A stretch of DNA of 31,197 nucleotides, taken from the NCBI RefSeq assembly GCF_000003605.2, contig NW_003123413.1, positions 43,889-75,085 of the forward strand, written 5' to 3'. The notes under the pieces are model-generated. The model searched no databases, was not told the DNA's origin, and saw only the letters and a list, made by a program, of their open reading frames with translations. The first letter of the stretch is position 1. Each line of letters begins with the position of its first letter. This document shows, in pieces, positions 19,836-30,898 of the stretch. The stretch is from Saccoglossus kowalevskii. Its lineage: Eukaryota; Hemichordata; Enteropneusta; Harrimaniidae. The translations under genes and the position numbers were made by a program.

Positions 19836-22276
19836 GGTCCCGCCAATTATTGTTTTTTACGTGAGACGTTGTTTACATATATCAGACCTACGACAGCCTG
19901 GTTAGGTAACAACGCCGTCCCAATACCGTTTACACAATGATGCTAGCAATAACAATTATTCCTACTGAAGAGTAATATTTGATTAGCCAGTCATCCGCGG
20001 AGAAGACAGACTATCATTTATCTGACTGCCACACCCCCTGATGAAAGCTGGGCCACCCCCTTTGTTTGTCCGGGGATAACGTTGCCGATGAGACCCAGCC
20101 CTGATACTCGCTTCATCAAAGGAGGGAAATAAGCAGGTGTAGACAAAGTAGTTTTAAGTTCTCGCTGGAAATTCAATTGTATTTTAAATTTTGTCACTTC
20201 ACGACTACTGTCCCCCCCCCCCCCACCGTGGTTCACTCATCACTTTCTTTAGCGCATCTGTCATGTTCATGGCATTGGCTTTCATTTATATTATATTGGA
20301 AACTTCTATCCAGTTTGATTTATAAGTATTCCTGTAAAAACATAAACTGAATCAATGGCATTCAACTGCCGTGCTGATACACACGTGAAATCGCACGTGC
20401 GCCCGCTAATGACCCAGGCGGGTTTGCGCACACGCCAGAACGCTGAAGCCTCTCTCATACTCGTCCAAGAGACAACACCTAGTTGAGAAAATAGAGGACG
20501 AGATGTGAATCGTGACCACAAGTGTTTTGAAATAATTTCGACAATATTGGTTGTGATAACACAAAATTATCATTTATCATTTTACGTGGGTGAAAACGCG
20601 AGCATCCTCTCCGTTTCTGTATTGTATTGTTTCGAGTATTCAAACATTCATCGCGATGACGTAACTAATGGTCAATTTGGAGGCTGGATAACTGGATACC
20701 GTATTGATTGGAGTCAGTGGCGCGCCGACATAAGTGTTAAAGTACAGTGTTGAAAAACACGATGAGCATTTCTCTACTCTCCCCCTGTATAAACAACTGT
20801 TCGATGCATCATCAGAATTTCCCATGAAATTCCCCGAACCTGTTCAGGAATATAATTGTTACGTAGTGTTTGTCATTTTGTCTTCTAACATACGGCTGTG
20901 TGAGCAAATATCTTACGACGCGTTCGGTGAAGTCTGAGGAAACTTGAACGAACTTGACAATGTTATAACACTCACGCGAACTGCAATCATATCGTTTATT
21001 TCATTTGTAAAGAGTTTGGCCTACTAGATGAAATGATGGTGGAGCACATAAATTGCCTAAGTGGACACCTGTGGACGAGTATCTGTGGAACTGGTCGGAC
21101 TTCTCTTGTCAGGAACAGCGTAAATTTGCTATATATCGTGGTAATTACGGGCGGGGGGTAGTTCCCAGTAAAATGGATGCCAAGTATATATTAGCAAATC
21201 AAGATTTTTGCACTTTTTCGTGCACTGGTGTCACTTATCACGATAAAATTGAACAAAAGTAATAGAACAACAACGATGAATATTTTTTTTTCAAATATCG
21301 CTAAACTTATTTTTCACTACATGGAACGTGACGTAAATAACGAGCCTATGGTGCATGGCGGGAAATCCAGTCCGTTGGTGGGAGACAATAGCCATACCTG
21401 TGTTGTAGTATTCAGTAGCGTCACACTCATGTATGTTTCACAAATACTTTCGCCTTTGTAGCCGGACCGACATCTTGGTCAAAGTACAGGGCACAAACAC
21501 ACAATATTTTGTTGACCGTCCCTTTTAGTAAACACTTTTCCTCTTTGGCCTTAATCTGATTAAACATTCATGAATTTACCCGATAAACCGATTTGTTGTG
21601 TGTATGTCTTTGATTTCTGTTCCAAGAGACCGACCGGGTGTAATGCACACACTAGAGATAAGAATTCAGTACGGGTGACACATAACCTGAAATGAAAATC
21701 ATTATTTTTCGATCGGTATGCTACATTGCATAAGCTGAATTACCTGAATCTTTTTTTAATAAAAATTCTAACTTCAATTTCAAATATAGTTGAAATTAAC
21801 AACATATCCACGCATGCGTATAATCGCAGTTTGATATTTAAAAAAAAACATGTAGTAATATGATATTTTTTTCTACACCAAGTCATAATCACCTTAGATA
21901 CAACATACACTATGAGGGTCTCTGTAACATTGACCCGTTCATGAGCATTTGATTGACAGCTCACACAATATGACCGTTATCTGGTATCGCAGGAGACGAA
22001 TGGAGGATTGCTTAATTAGTGTACAAATAAGTCAACATAGCTATCGAGTGGATGGGAGGGGTGTGGGTCGTCAGTGATAACAATGTAACAGCGGAAGGAG
22101 AGATCTGAAAACCGCAAAATGATGCAGTATAATGTACACGTGTATCCGTGGTCTATATTTAGCACGTGCGTGAGATAGAACTAGTATTGATCTGGCAGAA
22201 TCGAAAAACTGAGCATGGATTGTAAACTTATTAAATTTTAGATAACATAATATGACATCCTTTTCAAAAATCTTCT
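19836..22276. other. Long stretch without a supported gene
   Basis: Several overlapping ORFs of 61-82 codons occur on both strands between 20018 and 21461 and one at 21740-21964, but none has recognisable domains or convincing splice signals. The plus ORF at 21053-21262 is the most protein-like (Trp/Asp-rich start) yet lies within chance length. A run of 12 C is at 20213-20224. Confidence 0.5.
20213..20224. repeat. Poly(C) tract of 12
   Basis: A perfect run of 12 cytosines, the second long C run in the window (the other is 13 at 1836-1848). It is a simple repeat, and its length may be unreliable in sequencing. Confidence 0.9.
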
Positions 22277-22390
22277 ATAATAATAATAATAATAATAATA
22301 GTTTTTATTTCGAGAACCAGCTCATAACATAAAGTTGAAAATTACTAAAAACACAACAGCAAAACAGACATTAGAAATAAGGCGCCTTAT
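22277..22390 (-). mobile_element. Probable retroposon 3' tail with (ATT)n end
   Basis: On the plus strand an (ATA/TAA) microsatellite (22277-22300) runs into AGTTTTTATTTCGAG. Read on the minus strand this is an AATAAA signal followed by a TTA/ATT repeat at the end. About 80 bases before it on the minus strand is AAGGCGCCTTATTTC. A GGCGC-containing segment followed by an ATT microsatellite is a common 3' end of non-LTR retrotransposons and the SINEs that copy their tails in marine invertebrates. I find no reverse transcriptase remnant on the 5' side, so the copy is short or heavily truncated. Confidence 0.4.
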
Positions 22391-23232
22391 GAATATCAGA
22401 AAAGACCCTTTTCCAGTACGTAGTTGCTGTCCTATAGTGAAATCCATGTGCGATTGTATGTCATTTATTGGTGTCTTCACGTCGTGCTTATGACGACTTT
22501 ATGATAACGCCAAGTTCACTACAACATATATTCCAGCCGAAATCTTGTTTTAGAATATATAAAACTGAGCAACAACCTTCTTTGCTGATTGTAAGATGAT
22601 TGAGGAGCGCTAGTAATAATATTCAAACTGGTATACGCATGAAGGCCACATTTTCGAGTGAAAGTGTGACGAGAGTCTAGGAAAGTCATGAACGAATTGA
22701 TAATTACATATAATTTTTTTGACCGTATATATTGATCGGCGTTATAAGCTGGGAAAATCGTGCATGATTTTCCATTGGATTTTCCCATAATGCATTGCCA
22801 TATGACTCAGTAACATGCTCGGTGGTGCGATTTTATTTTTCAAACTCATTATATGTGTTCCCATATTGGTGCGTAGCGGAGACATTGTCACTATTTAGAT
22901 TCTTACCAAGTGGTACTCATTGGTTTCGCGTAATGATTGATAATAATAGAATAAATCACGGTCACTCAGTGACCCTGAATAAATTTAGTTTTTACACAGT
23001 CGACAGTAATGGTGAGGGTTTAACATTGTCCCGTACACGCAGCAAACGAACCGCCCGAAATATGGCGTTTGTTTGTTTGTTATAAATAAGAAATTGTCAT
23101 AATCCACGGTCTGTTTACACCTCTTGGTGATAACCTTAAGACACGGTAAAGAGTGGAAACAGTATTCTAGCCGGTAGGAACATTGCCATAAGTGCTACAA
23201 CATTTCTAGCCCACGTGTTATTAAGAAATAGT
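22391..23232. other. No firm gene
   Basis: A 96-codon plus ORF (22795-23085) contains NKFSFYTVDSNG and then a donor-like AATG|GTGAGG near 23010. The minus ORF 22519-22788 is AT-rich. Both are weak: no acceptor, start or domain supports them. Confidence 0.45.
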
Positions 23233-23262
23233 TAGTAGATGACTGTATAGTAGATGACTGTA
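23233..23262. repeat. Exact tandem duplication of 15 bp
   Basis: TAGTAGATGACTGTA occurs twice back to back with no mismatch. It is a small and probably recent slippage duplication. Confidence 0.9.
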
Positions 23263-23326
23263 TAAAAAGCTTTTTTTTTCTCAGCCTTGAATACTTGCCA
23301 TTTTCTTGTTTGTATTCAACTCGTAC

Positions 23327-23434
23327 CTGTGCCATATCTAATATTGCAATGAATTCTCTTCCGTCTGCATTGACTCCACTTCCGGTTATACACTGTGTAT
23401 GATCGTCGTGAGGTTGCACCAATACATAGCATTG
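23327..23434 (-). CDS. Possible internal exon, minus strand
   Basis: On the minus strand a frame opens after a TAA at 23435-23437 and runs through VQPHDDHTQCITGSGVNADG and REFIAILDMAQ to GCACAG|GTACGAG, a good donor (exon end at 23327). Two Cys (one in QCYVLVQ, one in HTQC) and a Gly/Asn/Asp-rich centre suggest an extracellular module, but I do not recognise the family. The acceptor is unclear: GAGAG lies just before the stop but has no pyrimidine tract. The frame continues past the donor into lysine-rich, low-complexity sequence, as intron readthrough would. Alternatively it is a chance ORF. Confidence 0.28.
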
Positions 23435-25520
23435 TTAACTCTCGTTTGTCAAATCTGTCACCCTTAGAACACCTACGGCATTTAAAGCATTGAAGGTACG
23501 TTGACAGTGACAGCTTTTAGGTCGCAAGTAAACTAGTACTGATTCTTACACCAAATCAATCGCAGTACCAGTGTATTCTCCCCTATCAAAGGACAAATTA
23601 TCGTCCCAATGCGTTACATACTGTGGCTGATGTCATATTTAAAGACATGCCAGTTTAATTTTCTCATAATTTTATAAAATAAAATAAAAAAAATCTTGGG
23701 TCGATAATTACGGTTTATTGAAACAAATTTGACAAATCAGATCCGCTGACCTCACTATATAGCCGTCCGTCATTGCCGGCCAGTAGCACAAGCTTTCCGC
23801 GGAATGATGGAGCGGCACCGATGGTCAATTACTATTTATCGTTATGTTTCAAAGTTGAAATATGGACTAGTCATTTTTCAATATAGTTGTTTGATACTCA
23901 ATTTTGATGAACATATATGATTTTGATTCACTGTGAACTAAAAACGTCGCTATTCTTGGAATACACAACAAAGTATTCGTTCGATGAAACAACACAATTA
24001 TTTAATACGCATGTGCACACTCCCTCACGGACTGTGGCATGTGCTATGAGTGTTTAGTACGTACAATCACACCCACTGCGCATGCGTATTAGTGTTTTTA
24101 CTTTTCATTGCACGGATACTGTATGTACTGTGTTGTAAAAAATAGTTTTAGTTCTCGATAATTCGAAATGCAATTTAGTTTTTAACATGCTGTATTTAAC
24201 AATAATATTTACAAATGTATGTTTTCGCCCATGTTGCATCTTAACATGAAATGAAATTACATAAATGAAAAATTGGCAAACTGGTGACCTCATTCGTTCT
24301 TGTATAATTCGGCCGGCAATGGAAGGAATATCAACGAAAATATGTTTTGTTTGCATACAATGCTAAATTCAATACTAATCCAATTCTTTAAAAATCGCAG
24401 ACGGTGATGAGCAATATAATATGATATAAACCACCGAAGTGTAATCTCCATTTACGAATCCATCCGAACACTCCCGATCGTAATTTACTACCAAGTATTT
24501 CGATGCAAACTTTCAATTTAGTTCCATATCGCAATGGGTTAGACATAACCGGGGTAATTTAATGTGACACACTACAATTATATGCTTGTTTTAGGACGTA
24601 CAGCACTTATTTCAACTCTGATTAATCGAATAACTGTTCTAGGCAACGATTAAACCCGTGGTGAAGCACGTCGTTATTATTCGGTCTCACGCAGAAACCA
24701 CATGTAAAGTATGCACTTAACATCATGAAGCAAAACACTTTTGTCTAGAATGAAATCGGTAACTTAATACGGATGCATTGGATTATTAAACAATCCCCAG
24801 CACGTGTCAACCCACGTGGGATGGTCATTGCTATGTATTATTTAGTGTATTTCAACAAATTATATAAAACCCAGAAATAACCAACTCCGTGTAATTCGTT
24901 GTCATCATAAGTGCGTTTACCGTATAGGCCTGCCATGTTTTATAGAAGCCAAATTTTGTTCTAATATTGGTGAGCGCATGTCAGACTCAGAACTCATATA
25001 CAGCGTGGAACTAAAAACAAACATTCAGTTCCACGCATACAAGTAATACTAGAACGTGCGTGCGCGGTATTTGTAATATTTAACAAAGACCTTACTCTAC
25101 ACCGAGTCCCAATCTTGAATCACGTGACACGGGTCCAATTGTATAGACAATAAACCCCATTTCCATTTCGTTTTATTTAATTTCAAGAGTCAGTTAGAGT
25201 TATACTTACACACTTACCCCACCCTCCGTAAGTTGACTACAATCTCAAGATTAATAGATTAGTAATTCTTTCAGTTGTCCGAGCTACAATCTAATCTTCA
25301 AGTCAAAGAATAGTCCTTTTTTTCACGGCATTAGATCGCGAATACATCCGGACCCGTTTTTAACATGTTTGTGCAATGCATTATGGAAAACTACAAATTG
25401 ATACAGTGAAACATACCAGACCGGATTACTAGCGTCGTTTGTTACAATTTCTCTGCATCGTTTCCTGAGATGTGTACGCTGCATTCAGCGCTGAAGGATA
25501 ACGCACTTTAAAAGTTAAAT

Positions 25521-25548
25521 GGTACACACCTTCAGTGTGTACCGGTAC
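25521..25548. repeat. Perfect 9 bp hairpin plus 10 bp palindrome
   Basis: GGTACACAC and GTGTGTACC flank the five-base loop CTTCA (25521-25543). The right arm overlaps a second perfect palindrome, GTACCGGTAC (25539-25548). The string GTACACACCTTCAG in the left arm also occurs near 10164, where it is not part of a hairpin. Confidence 0.75.
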
Positions 25549-26555
25549 GCTAAGCAAACTATTGACAGATTAAACTAAGCTAAAATTATATATAATCTAA
25601 AATAGGGTGACTGGAGTACTGTTGTGTTTGGCCCGGTGATAAGAGAATCAAACAGTTAAGATTAAAGGATAATCTCCGCAACAAAAGACAAATCTGTAAT
25701 CATATTAGACATTCGCATACAGCGGTTCTTAAAATCCCGTTGTTGGCTTGTTAACAACGCGCCAACCGATTACAGTTAGGGGACAGATGAAGCAGATAGC
25801 CAGTTAATTTAACATCGTCATGAAAACGAGAACTACACATCTGAATGTATGCGGCGCATTTCTGTTTGGGTGTTTCTAACCCCTGGTTCATTGTATCACC
25901 TTGGCAATACGGACATTATTTCGACATTTGTTTAAAATCTCCAAAATAAAGGCTGTATAATAATTGTAGATCACAAGTAGTACTTGTATCAACAATGGTG
26001 TAATTTTCACGAAGTGCGAAAGGGATGGATTTCAGCTCCTATCCTCCTCAAGCGCGTTCAGCCATAAGGCCTTACAATAACGTTCACGATTCAAAATGAA
26101 AGCTAACCGCATTTTCTTGAGTGCATATCAATATTTTGATTTTGATCCTTGAGCGCTGGAGAACATTTTAAAATTGCCTTTGACAGTGGCTTGATTGTGT
26201 TATATGAGGATTGGGAACTTACAATTGCGGTAGGGGGCAATTGAAACAGGAGAACACGGAGGGTTTAATGTCTACCAACATTTCCAGGATATAGGAAATA
26301 TTGAAAAGGACTTCTAGGAAGGGAAACTTTAAAAATGTTAAGGTCATACGGAACGTTGGATATTGTCTGCACATGAGAAGAACGATCAAGTGAGAGATAT
26401 GTGAACATTTTTAATTTCCCGTTTTGAACTTCAAATGGGTTAATTAATTTCACATTCCTTAGTAAACAACGTTTGCTTGCTGCTCCAGCCTGAGTATACT
26501 CATGAATTGTAATAGAAGTAAATCAGAAATCGCGAGACTAATCTTACACTGTCTC

Positions 26556-26576
26556 CACACTTTCCATCAAAGTGTG
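26556..26576. repeat. Perfect 8 bp inverted repeat
   Basis: CACACTTT and AAAGTGTG flank the loop CCATC. No coding or terminator context is visible. Confidence 0.7.
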
Positions 26577-26808
26577 CAGATTGAAAACATTGTTAGCCGA
26601 TTTAAATTCTAAAACAATCTCAGCCTGTCTCTGCCGGACTAAGCATCTATAAATTACATATTAAGTTGGCAGTTTCAATACTCATGAAAAGCATCATTCG
26701 TATTTGTAAATAACTTCATTGAAGCAACAATCTCGCGGTCGGGATACATTTGTCAAAATAATGTTCATGAAAGTTGAAATTAATTACTTAATTTCCCTTA
26801 TCGTTGTT

Positions 26809-26836
26809 TATTCATAGGCTTCAAGGTCTATGAATA
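26809..26836. repeat. Perfect 9 bp inverted repeat around a TCAAGGT core
   Basis: TATTCATAG and CTATGAATA are exact complements separated by ten bases that contain TCAAGGT. With the next C the core reads TCAAGGTC, close to an NR5A/ERR-type nuclear receptor half site. It sits in a homeodomain-motif-rich AT patch. A regulatory role is inference only. Confidence 0.6.
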
Positions 26837-28092
26837 CTTTTAATATTGTAATGAGATACTGTGAAAGTAGGGACATGAAAAATAAAGAAAAATATTTTTG
26901 TAACCCCTTGTTTCATGTTTAACTCAAGTGATGTTACTATATGGTATTGTTTACGTCAACCGAATTGAGGACTCGTATTAAACTTGACCTTGGCGAATTC
27001 TCGTGTTATTCAATCTGCGAATTGCTAGGGTTTAGTAGCAATGTTCTTAATGCCTGGGCTGTATCTCGTTTCTAAATGCGAATACGAGTTATGATGCCAC
27101 ACAATATAAATCTCGGCACCATTTAAACTGTAGCATTTTGTAAAAAGAAAGAAAAATATAACTTCGCTAATTAGAAGTTGTTTATTGGTTAAAATATGTG
27201 ATCCGTGACATATTCGACATTTACGGTTAAAAAGAGTTGAATATTAATACATTGCAATATAATCCCCCCAATTTTTAGTTATCGCGAAAGTATTTCATTG
27301 TGCACCAGTAAAACAAGATCCATGTACAATGACTCGCCATCCATGGATTAATATTGTTCGTAGTGTTTGGCCACAAAAATTAAAGTGGATACTACTTGGG
27401 ATAGCATATAGGCTGTAGTTAGATGAGATCGGGAATGAGTTTGAATCGCTAAACAAAATCTAAAACGCAAAACATCCTATCTGTACAACACCGTCGCGGT
27501 AAATGGGTGTATTATGTCTGTATTGTATTTATGAAGAGCCAGCTTGTCCAGTTACTGTACTTTTTACTCCCGGGAAAACCCATAGTACACATTTTGTAAA
27601 CTATCAAAAAATTCAGTACATGTTATCATCTGTCATTTTATACGATAAATCGAGGGAAAATATCGCGGACTAACTTACGCATTTATCATTCGGGACAAAC
27701 CGCCGAGCGAGAGCCGCCAGTTGGACAACGAATGCCAACGAGTTCTTCTTCTTCTCTGCTAAATTATGAGTTCAATAAACGGGGATAGTGAATTGGAGAA
27801 ATCGACATTCAGTTTATATTTAATTTGTTTCATCATAAAACGTATATATTTGACAGAATTAACAGTATAAGGATTGTTGACTCAAGAACTATTAACAGCT
27901 TATTAAAAGGTGTGTTTAATTAAAATGGCGAAAGTGGGAAATTGTGGCACATTTTGCTCCTATTATGGGATGTTTGTCCCGGACGTGAATGCTGTTGGTT
28001 CGCCCACGGCAAAACACGTACCCCGAATAAGACATAATAGCTCTGTTTTATTGAGGGACTGGAGGTTTTGACAACTTTTTTACTAAAAAAAG

Positions 28093-28148
28093 ATGAGCCC
28101 GACCAGTTCATTAACACGGATACAGCCTCGTGCGTTGCGCTATCGTCG
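28093..28148 (+). CDS. Possible initiator exon, unknown protein
   Basis: An ATG in AAAGATGAGC (A at -3) opens a frame MSPTSSLTRIQPRALRYR that meets TCG|GTGAGT, a near-consensus donor at 28149. The frame stops immediately inside the intron (TGA at 28150), as expected if it needs splicing. It is only 18 codons, so support is limited to start context and donor. No downstream acceptor can be assigned. Confidence 0.18.
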
Positions 28149-28193
28149 GTGAGTGACAGCCAAAAAGTTGGCGTGTCAGGAACTGCCAGTCAA

Positions 28194-28240
28194 TGATCAA
28201 AAAGATCGCTGACTGATCAGGAGTTCGCTAACTATGATCA
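28194..28240. repeat. Three TGATCA palindromes at 20-21 bp spacing
   Basis: The six-base palindrome TGATCA occurs at 28194, 28214 and 28235, about two helical turns apart, with AGATCG between the first two. The intervening bases differ, so this is a motif array rather than a tandem duplication. Confidence 0.6.
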
Positions 28241-28331
28241 AATGTTACACAATGTTTGGTATCACCTGTTCCAAAAGCTTGTCATCACAGCTGCGGCACT
28301 GTATTGTGTCATTGAGGCAGAAAACGGGGGA

Positions 28332-28398
28332 GGTCGAACGGTCTAGGTCGAATCTGTAAGTGGTCGAAAGAGTTAGCTTCAATTGGAAAGGGGTCGAA
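28332..28398. repeat. Four GGTCGAA motifs, last in a GC hairpin
   Basis: GGTCGAA occurs in the same orientation at 28332, 28346, 28362 and 28392 (spacings 14, 16 and 30). The last copy is part of GGGGT-CGAA-ACCCC, a perfect five-pair stem with a four-base loop (28390-28403). The bases between motifs are not repeated. Four copies of a 7-mer in 67 bp is far above chance, so this may be a factor-binding cluster or a remnant of a short repeat. Confidence 0.6.
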
Positions 28399-28818
28399 AC
28401 CCCCTCGAAACGTTTTGTTTAAAAATTCTTTCGAAAAATAAGTTTGTATTGATGAAAATGTTAGCATGTTGTACTTTCTGTAACATTATTTGAAACCAGC
28501 TGTTTGTTTTTTCACCGAGTGTCACCAATTGTAACATAAATTGGCCCACGTAATGGTTTTTCGCGGAATGCGTCTTTGTCTATTTTGCGTGAAATGGATT
28601 TGTAACGGAGTTTCAGAACAGAATTAAAATTAATTCACTCGTTAATAATATGTACTATGAACGTAATTCATTAATTTGTTAATCTATTTTAGAATTTAGA
28701 TTAAAAAGTTAATGTGGGATTTTTAGTTTAGTCACATAATCCTATTGTTTTCGCGTGTATTTGGCTAAGAAATCAGCTTCCAGCTTGTCTCGCGTGTGAC
28801 GGGAAAGAAACCAGAAAA

Positions 28819-28863
28819 ATGAAGGGGAAAAAGAAAAGCAACTCTGAAAAGCCATTGTTACGG
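28819..28863 (+). CDS. Possible initiator exon, lysine-rich
   Basis: An ATG with A at -3 (AAAAATGAAG) opens MKGKKKSNSEKPLLR, 15 codons ending exactly at CGG|GTAAAT, a fair donor at 28864. The peptide resembles the basic N-terminus of many animal proteins. Read through, the frame ends at a TAG five codons later, so the exon would need splicing. The purine-rich run could produce this peptide by chance. No partner exon can be identified. Confidence 0.22.
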
Positions 28864-29761
28864 GTAAATCCTTTTGAATAGATGTATCGAATAACGGAAT
28901 TGTGAGGCAACAGACTGCCTGACACAGTAAAAAAACAACCTAAAATGAGAAATGCCTGAAAAGCGTCGATTATTTGTATGATTGTTATGTCTTTATTGCC
29001 GTCATTCGAATGTTTGGCATCTAGATAATAATATGCACGTTTTCAGTCTACTCTTCACGCAAACGAAATACACTTGAAATAAAATATTGTTCGATACGAA
29101 TCTGCAATTTCGGAGTTTCTTTGTTTATTAAATATACATCGGCGTCACCGTGATTATCGTCTATATAAACTAACAATAACGTACATTCGTCACGTCCATG
29201 CGCGACAATGGCCAATCGAAGTTACTCCCGGACAACACACGCGTCTAACATTTACGTACGCCGTGGAGTATATGTTGTAATTATTATTTTCATATTTAAT
29301 TTCACCCCGACAAGTGTAATGTGATGGGATTTTTTTCTTGGTTATCCACAAACACCGTCCGAACCGCGATTAAAGTTCTGGAGAAGAAAAACACAACTCT
29401 TAAACGTAAAACCTAAAAGTTGCCAGCTTTGTTATCTCGCCGATGCATTGTGTTTCTTGAATGTATTTATGGAACATTCAGATTTATTAACTTTTTTGCT
29501 TCAGCGGTGGTATAGTTGTGTAACTAATCGATACCAGATTTTCCTGGCCAGCGTGGCACATGCAACAATTTTAGTTTCCGAGTTTAATAAATTAAGCTGA
29601 ACCGCGTTGTTGCATGAAATAAGTTCCCGGGAGACATCACCTTTTCTGTACGCTCTTCTATTTTTTCCTCTTTAACTAACTCATAGTACATAATGATCTG
29701 AATATGACTATTAGGGACTTATCAATACTTACCACCGACTTCAATGATTCTCGCTTTACAG
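28864..29761. other. Unassigned stretch, intron-like if flanking exons are real
   Basis: No ORF of note and no repeat. The stretch ends at a good acceptor-like pyrimidine tract (TTCTCGCTTTACAG, AG 29760-29761). If the candidate initiator exon at 28819 and the exon at 29762 belonged together the phases would not match (0 against 1), so I do not join them. Confidence 0.4.
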
Positions 29762-29875
29762 TGAGGGGACACAGCCCAACCAACGTCAAACAAAAGTGTG
29801 TACACTATCTGTGTTGTACGTGGGCGGGAGTTGATGTTCCCGGTGATTGTCGCCAATTTCAACTACGTCACTCAG
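29762..29875 (+). CDS. Possible phase 1-1 cysteine-rich exon
   Basis: A strong acceptor (GATTCTCGCTTTACAG, AG 29760-29761) and a CAG|GTGATC donor (GT 29876-29877) bound 114 nt. The open frame gives RGHSPTNVKQ, KCVHYLCCTWAGVDVPGDC and RQFQLRHS, with four Cys in 19 residues. The exon would be phase 1 at both ends, typical of shuffled extracellular modules, but I cannot assign a family. A second frame, from 29765 on, reads RELMFPVIVANFNYVTQ then basic residues, with a Pro and a Tyr eight residues apart as in receptor helix 5. However, a stop sits at the exon's first codon in that frame. At most one reading is right. Confidence 0.27.
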
Positions 29876-30688
29876 GTGATCACCAGAAAGAGAAACGGTG
29901 TCAAAGTTATTTTCATATCGTTTAGGTCAGGGCTGTAAATGAACTGAACAAAACACATTTTCAATATTAAACATTCCAGACACTTTATGTATAAAGTACA
30001 GACAAATATAAACATGCACTTGTACGCGTTCAAACAACGTAGAAATCAACCGTTGGTACCCTCTCCCATTTTCAAGTAACATATCCCTATAAAACCCGAT
30101 TATACTCACTAATGGTTCTGACTAATTAAGCACATATTTGACTTATTGAATGTATAAATTGGAAGATATTGTCTTCGTATGTATAACACAAATGAATTGC
30201 ATGAGTGTGCGATGTTTTTTTTTATGCGTCAGACTGACTGGTCATAGCATCGATTTGTTGTTTGAATATTCGACGCTTAATGCTAGGAATAATTCTTAAA
30301 ATGCAATTGGGTGCACGTGTGCCATATTGTGTAAGAGAAATCGCTGGCCATAGATTGGATCAGGTTAGAATGAACAAATACACTCTCACTTTACTGATGA
30401 ACACTGAAATAGTTATGATTTAAATGGTTGGCTGAAAAGTGGGAGAAGGGGGAGGTTCGCAGAAGGTACTCACCGAGTTTTATAATTATCGAATTTTTCT
30501 CGAAAATCAGACACATTTGGTACTGATTCTCGAAATTATAATTCGAAATTCATTCATTTAAAAGCGAAGCATCCATAGATGCGTTTTCGTGCATTGAATA
30601 AAACACAAAAATAACGAATTTCTGTCAGACAAATCGAGAAAGGACGAAATTTGACCAGAAAATTTGTACAATAGACTCACGGAAAAAT
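29876..30688. other. No supported gene
   Basis: AT-rich sequence with no convincing exon. The 60-codon minus ORF at 29927-30109 is within chance length. No repeats of note were seen. Confidence 0.5.
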
Positions 30689-30898
30689 ATGTCTTCAAGT
30701 CAACCCAAAACCCACTTCTTTCGATGTTGGTCCATTTTGAAATGTCTATTTATTGAATCTATTTTTCATCGAAGAAGACGAAACCGCCATGATGATTCCA
30801 CCGAAGATGACGTCACCCTGTCACACATCACACGTGTTGACAGGATCAACACGAGAAAGGTCACCGGGTTAAGAGTGGCGATAACAACCGAGTTATGA
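30689..30898 (+). CDS. ORF with good start, basic then acidic, unknown
   Basis: The ATG follows AAAAAT (A at -3). The 69-codon product has a hydrophobic/aromatic start (FFRCWSILKCLFIESIF), a basic cluster HRRRRNRHDD, then an acidic and polar segment STEDDVTLSHITRVDRINTR. Local GC rises towards the end. A weak donor AAAG|GTCACC lies near 30859. It could be a first exon whose early segment is a membrane anchor followed by a cytosolic basic stop-transfer patch. Two overlapping minus ORFs (30766-30993 and 30861-31100) look less protein-like. Length is within chance. Confidence 0.22.
   Translation: MSSSQPKTHFFRCWSILKCLFIESIFHRRRRNRHDDSTEDDVTLSHITRVDRINTRKVTGLRVAITTEL

Larger units (their letters stand above)
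23435..28092. other. Long AT-rich stretch, no supported gene
   Basis: Only three ORFs of 60 or more codons begin here (24105-24356, 26265-26453 and 27920-28117, all minus), and none looks protein-like. Three perfect hairpins stand out (25521-25543, 26556-26576 and 26809-26836). Around 26690-26840 the sequence is rich in TAATTA-type and ATGAATA motifs plus TCAAGGTC, a possible nuclear-receptor half site. It could be a regulatory element but proves nothing alone. Confidence 0.55.

Noticed and set aside
22795-23085. 96-codon plus ORF containing a GTGAGG donor-like site
   Set aside because: No acceptor, domain or conserved start. Aromatic-rich composition fits a random AT-rich frame.
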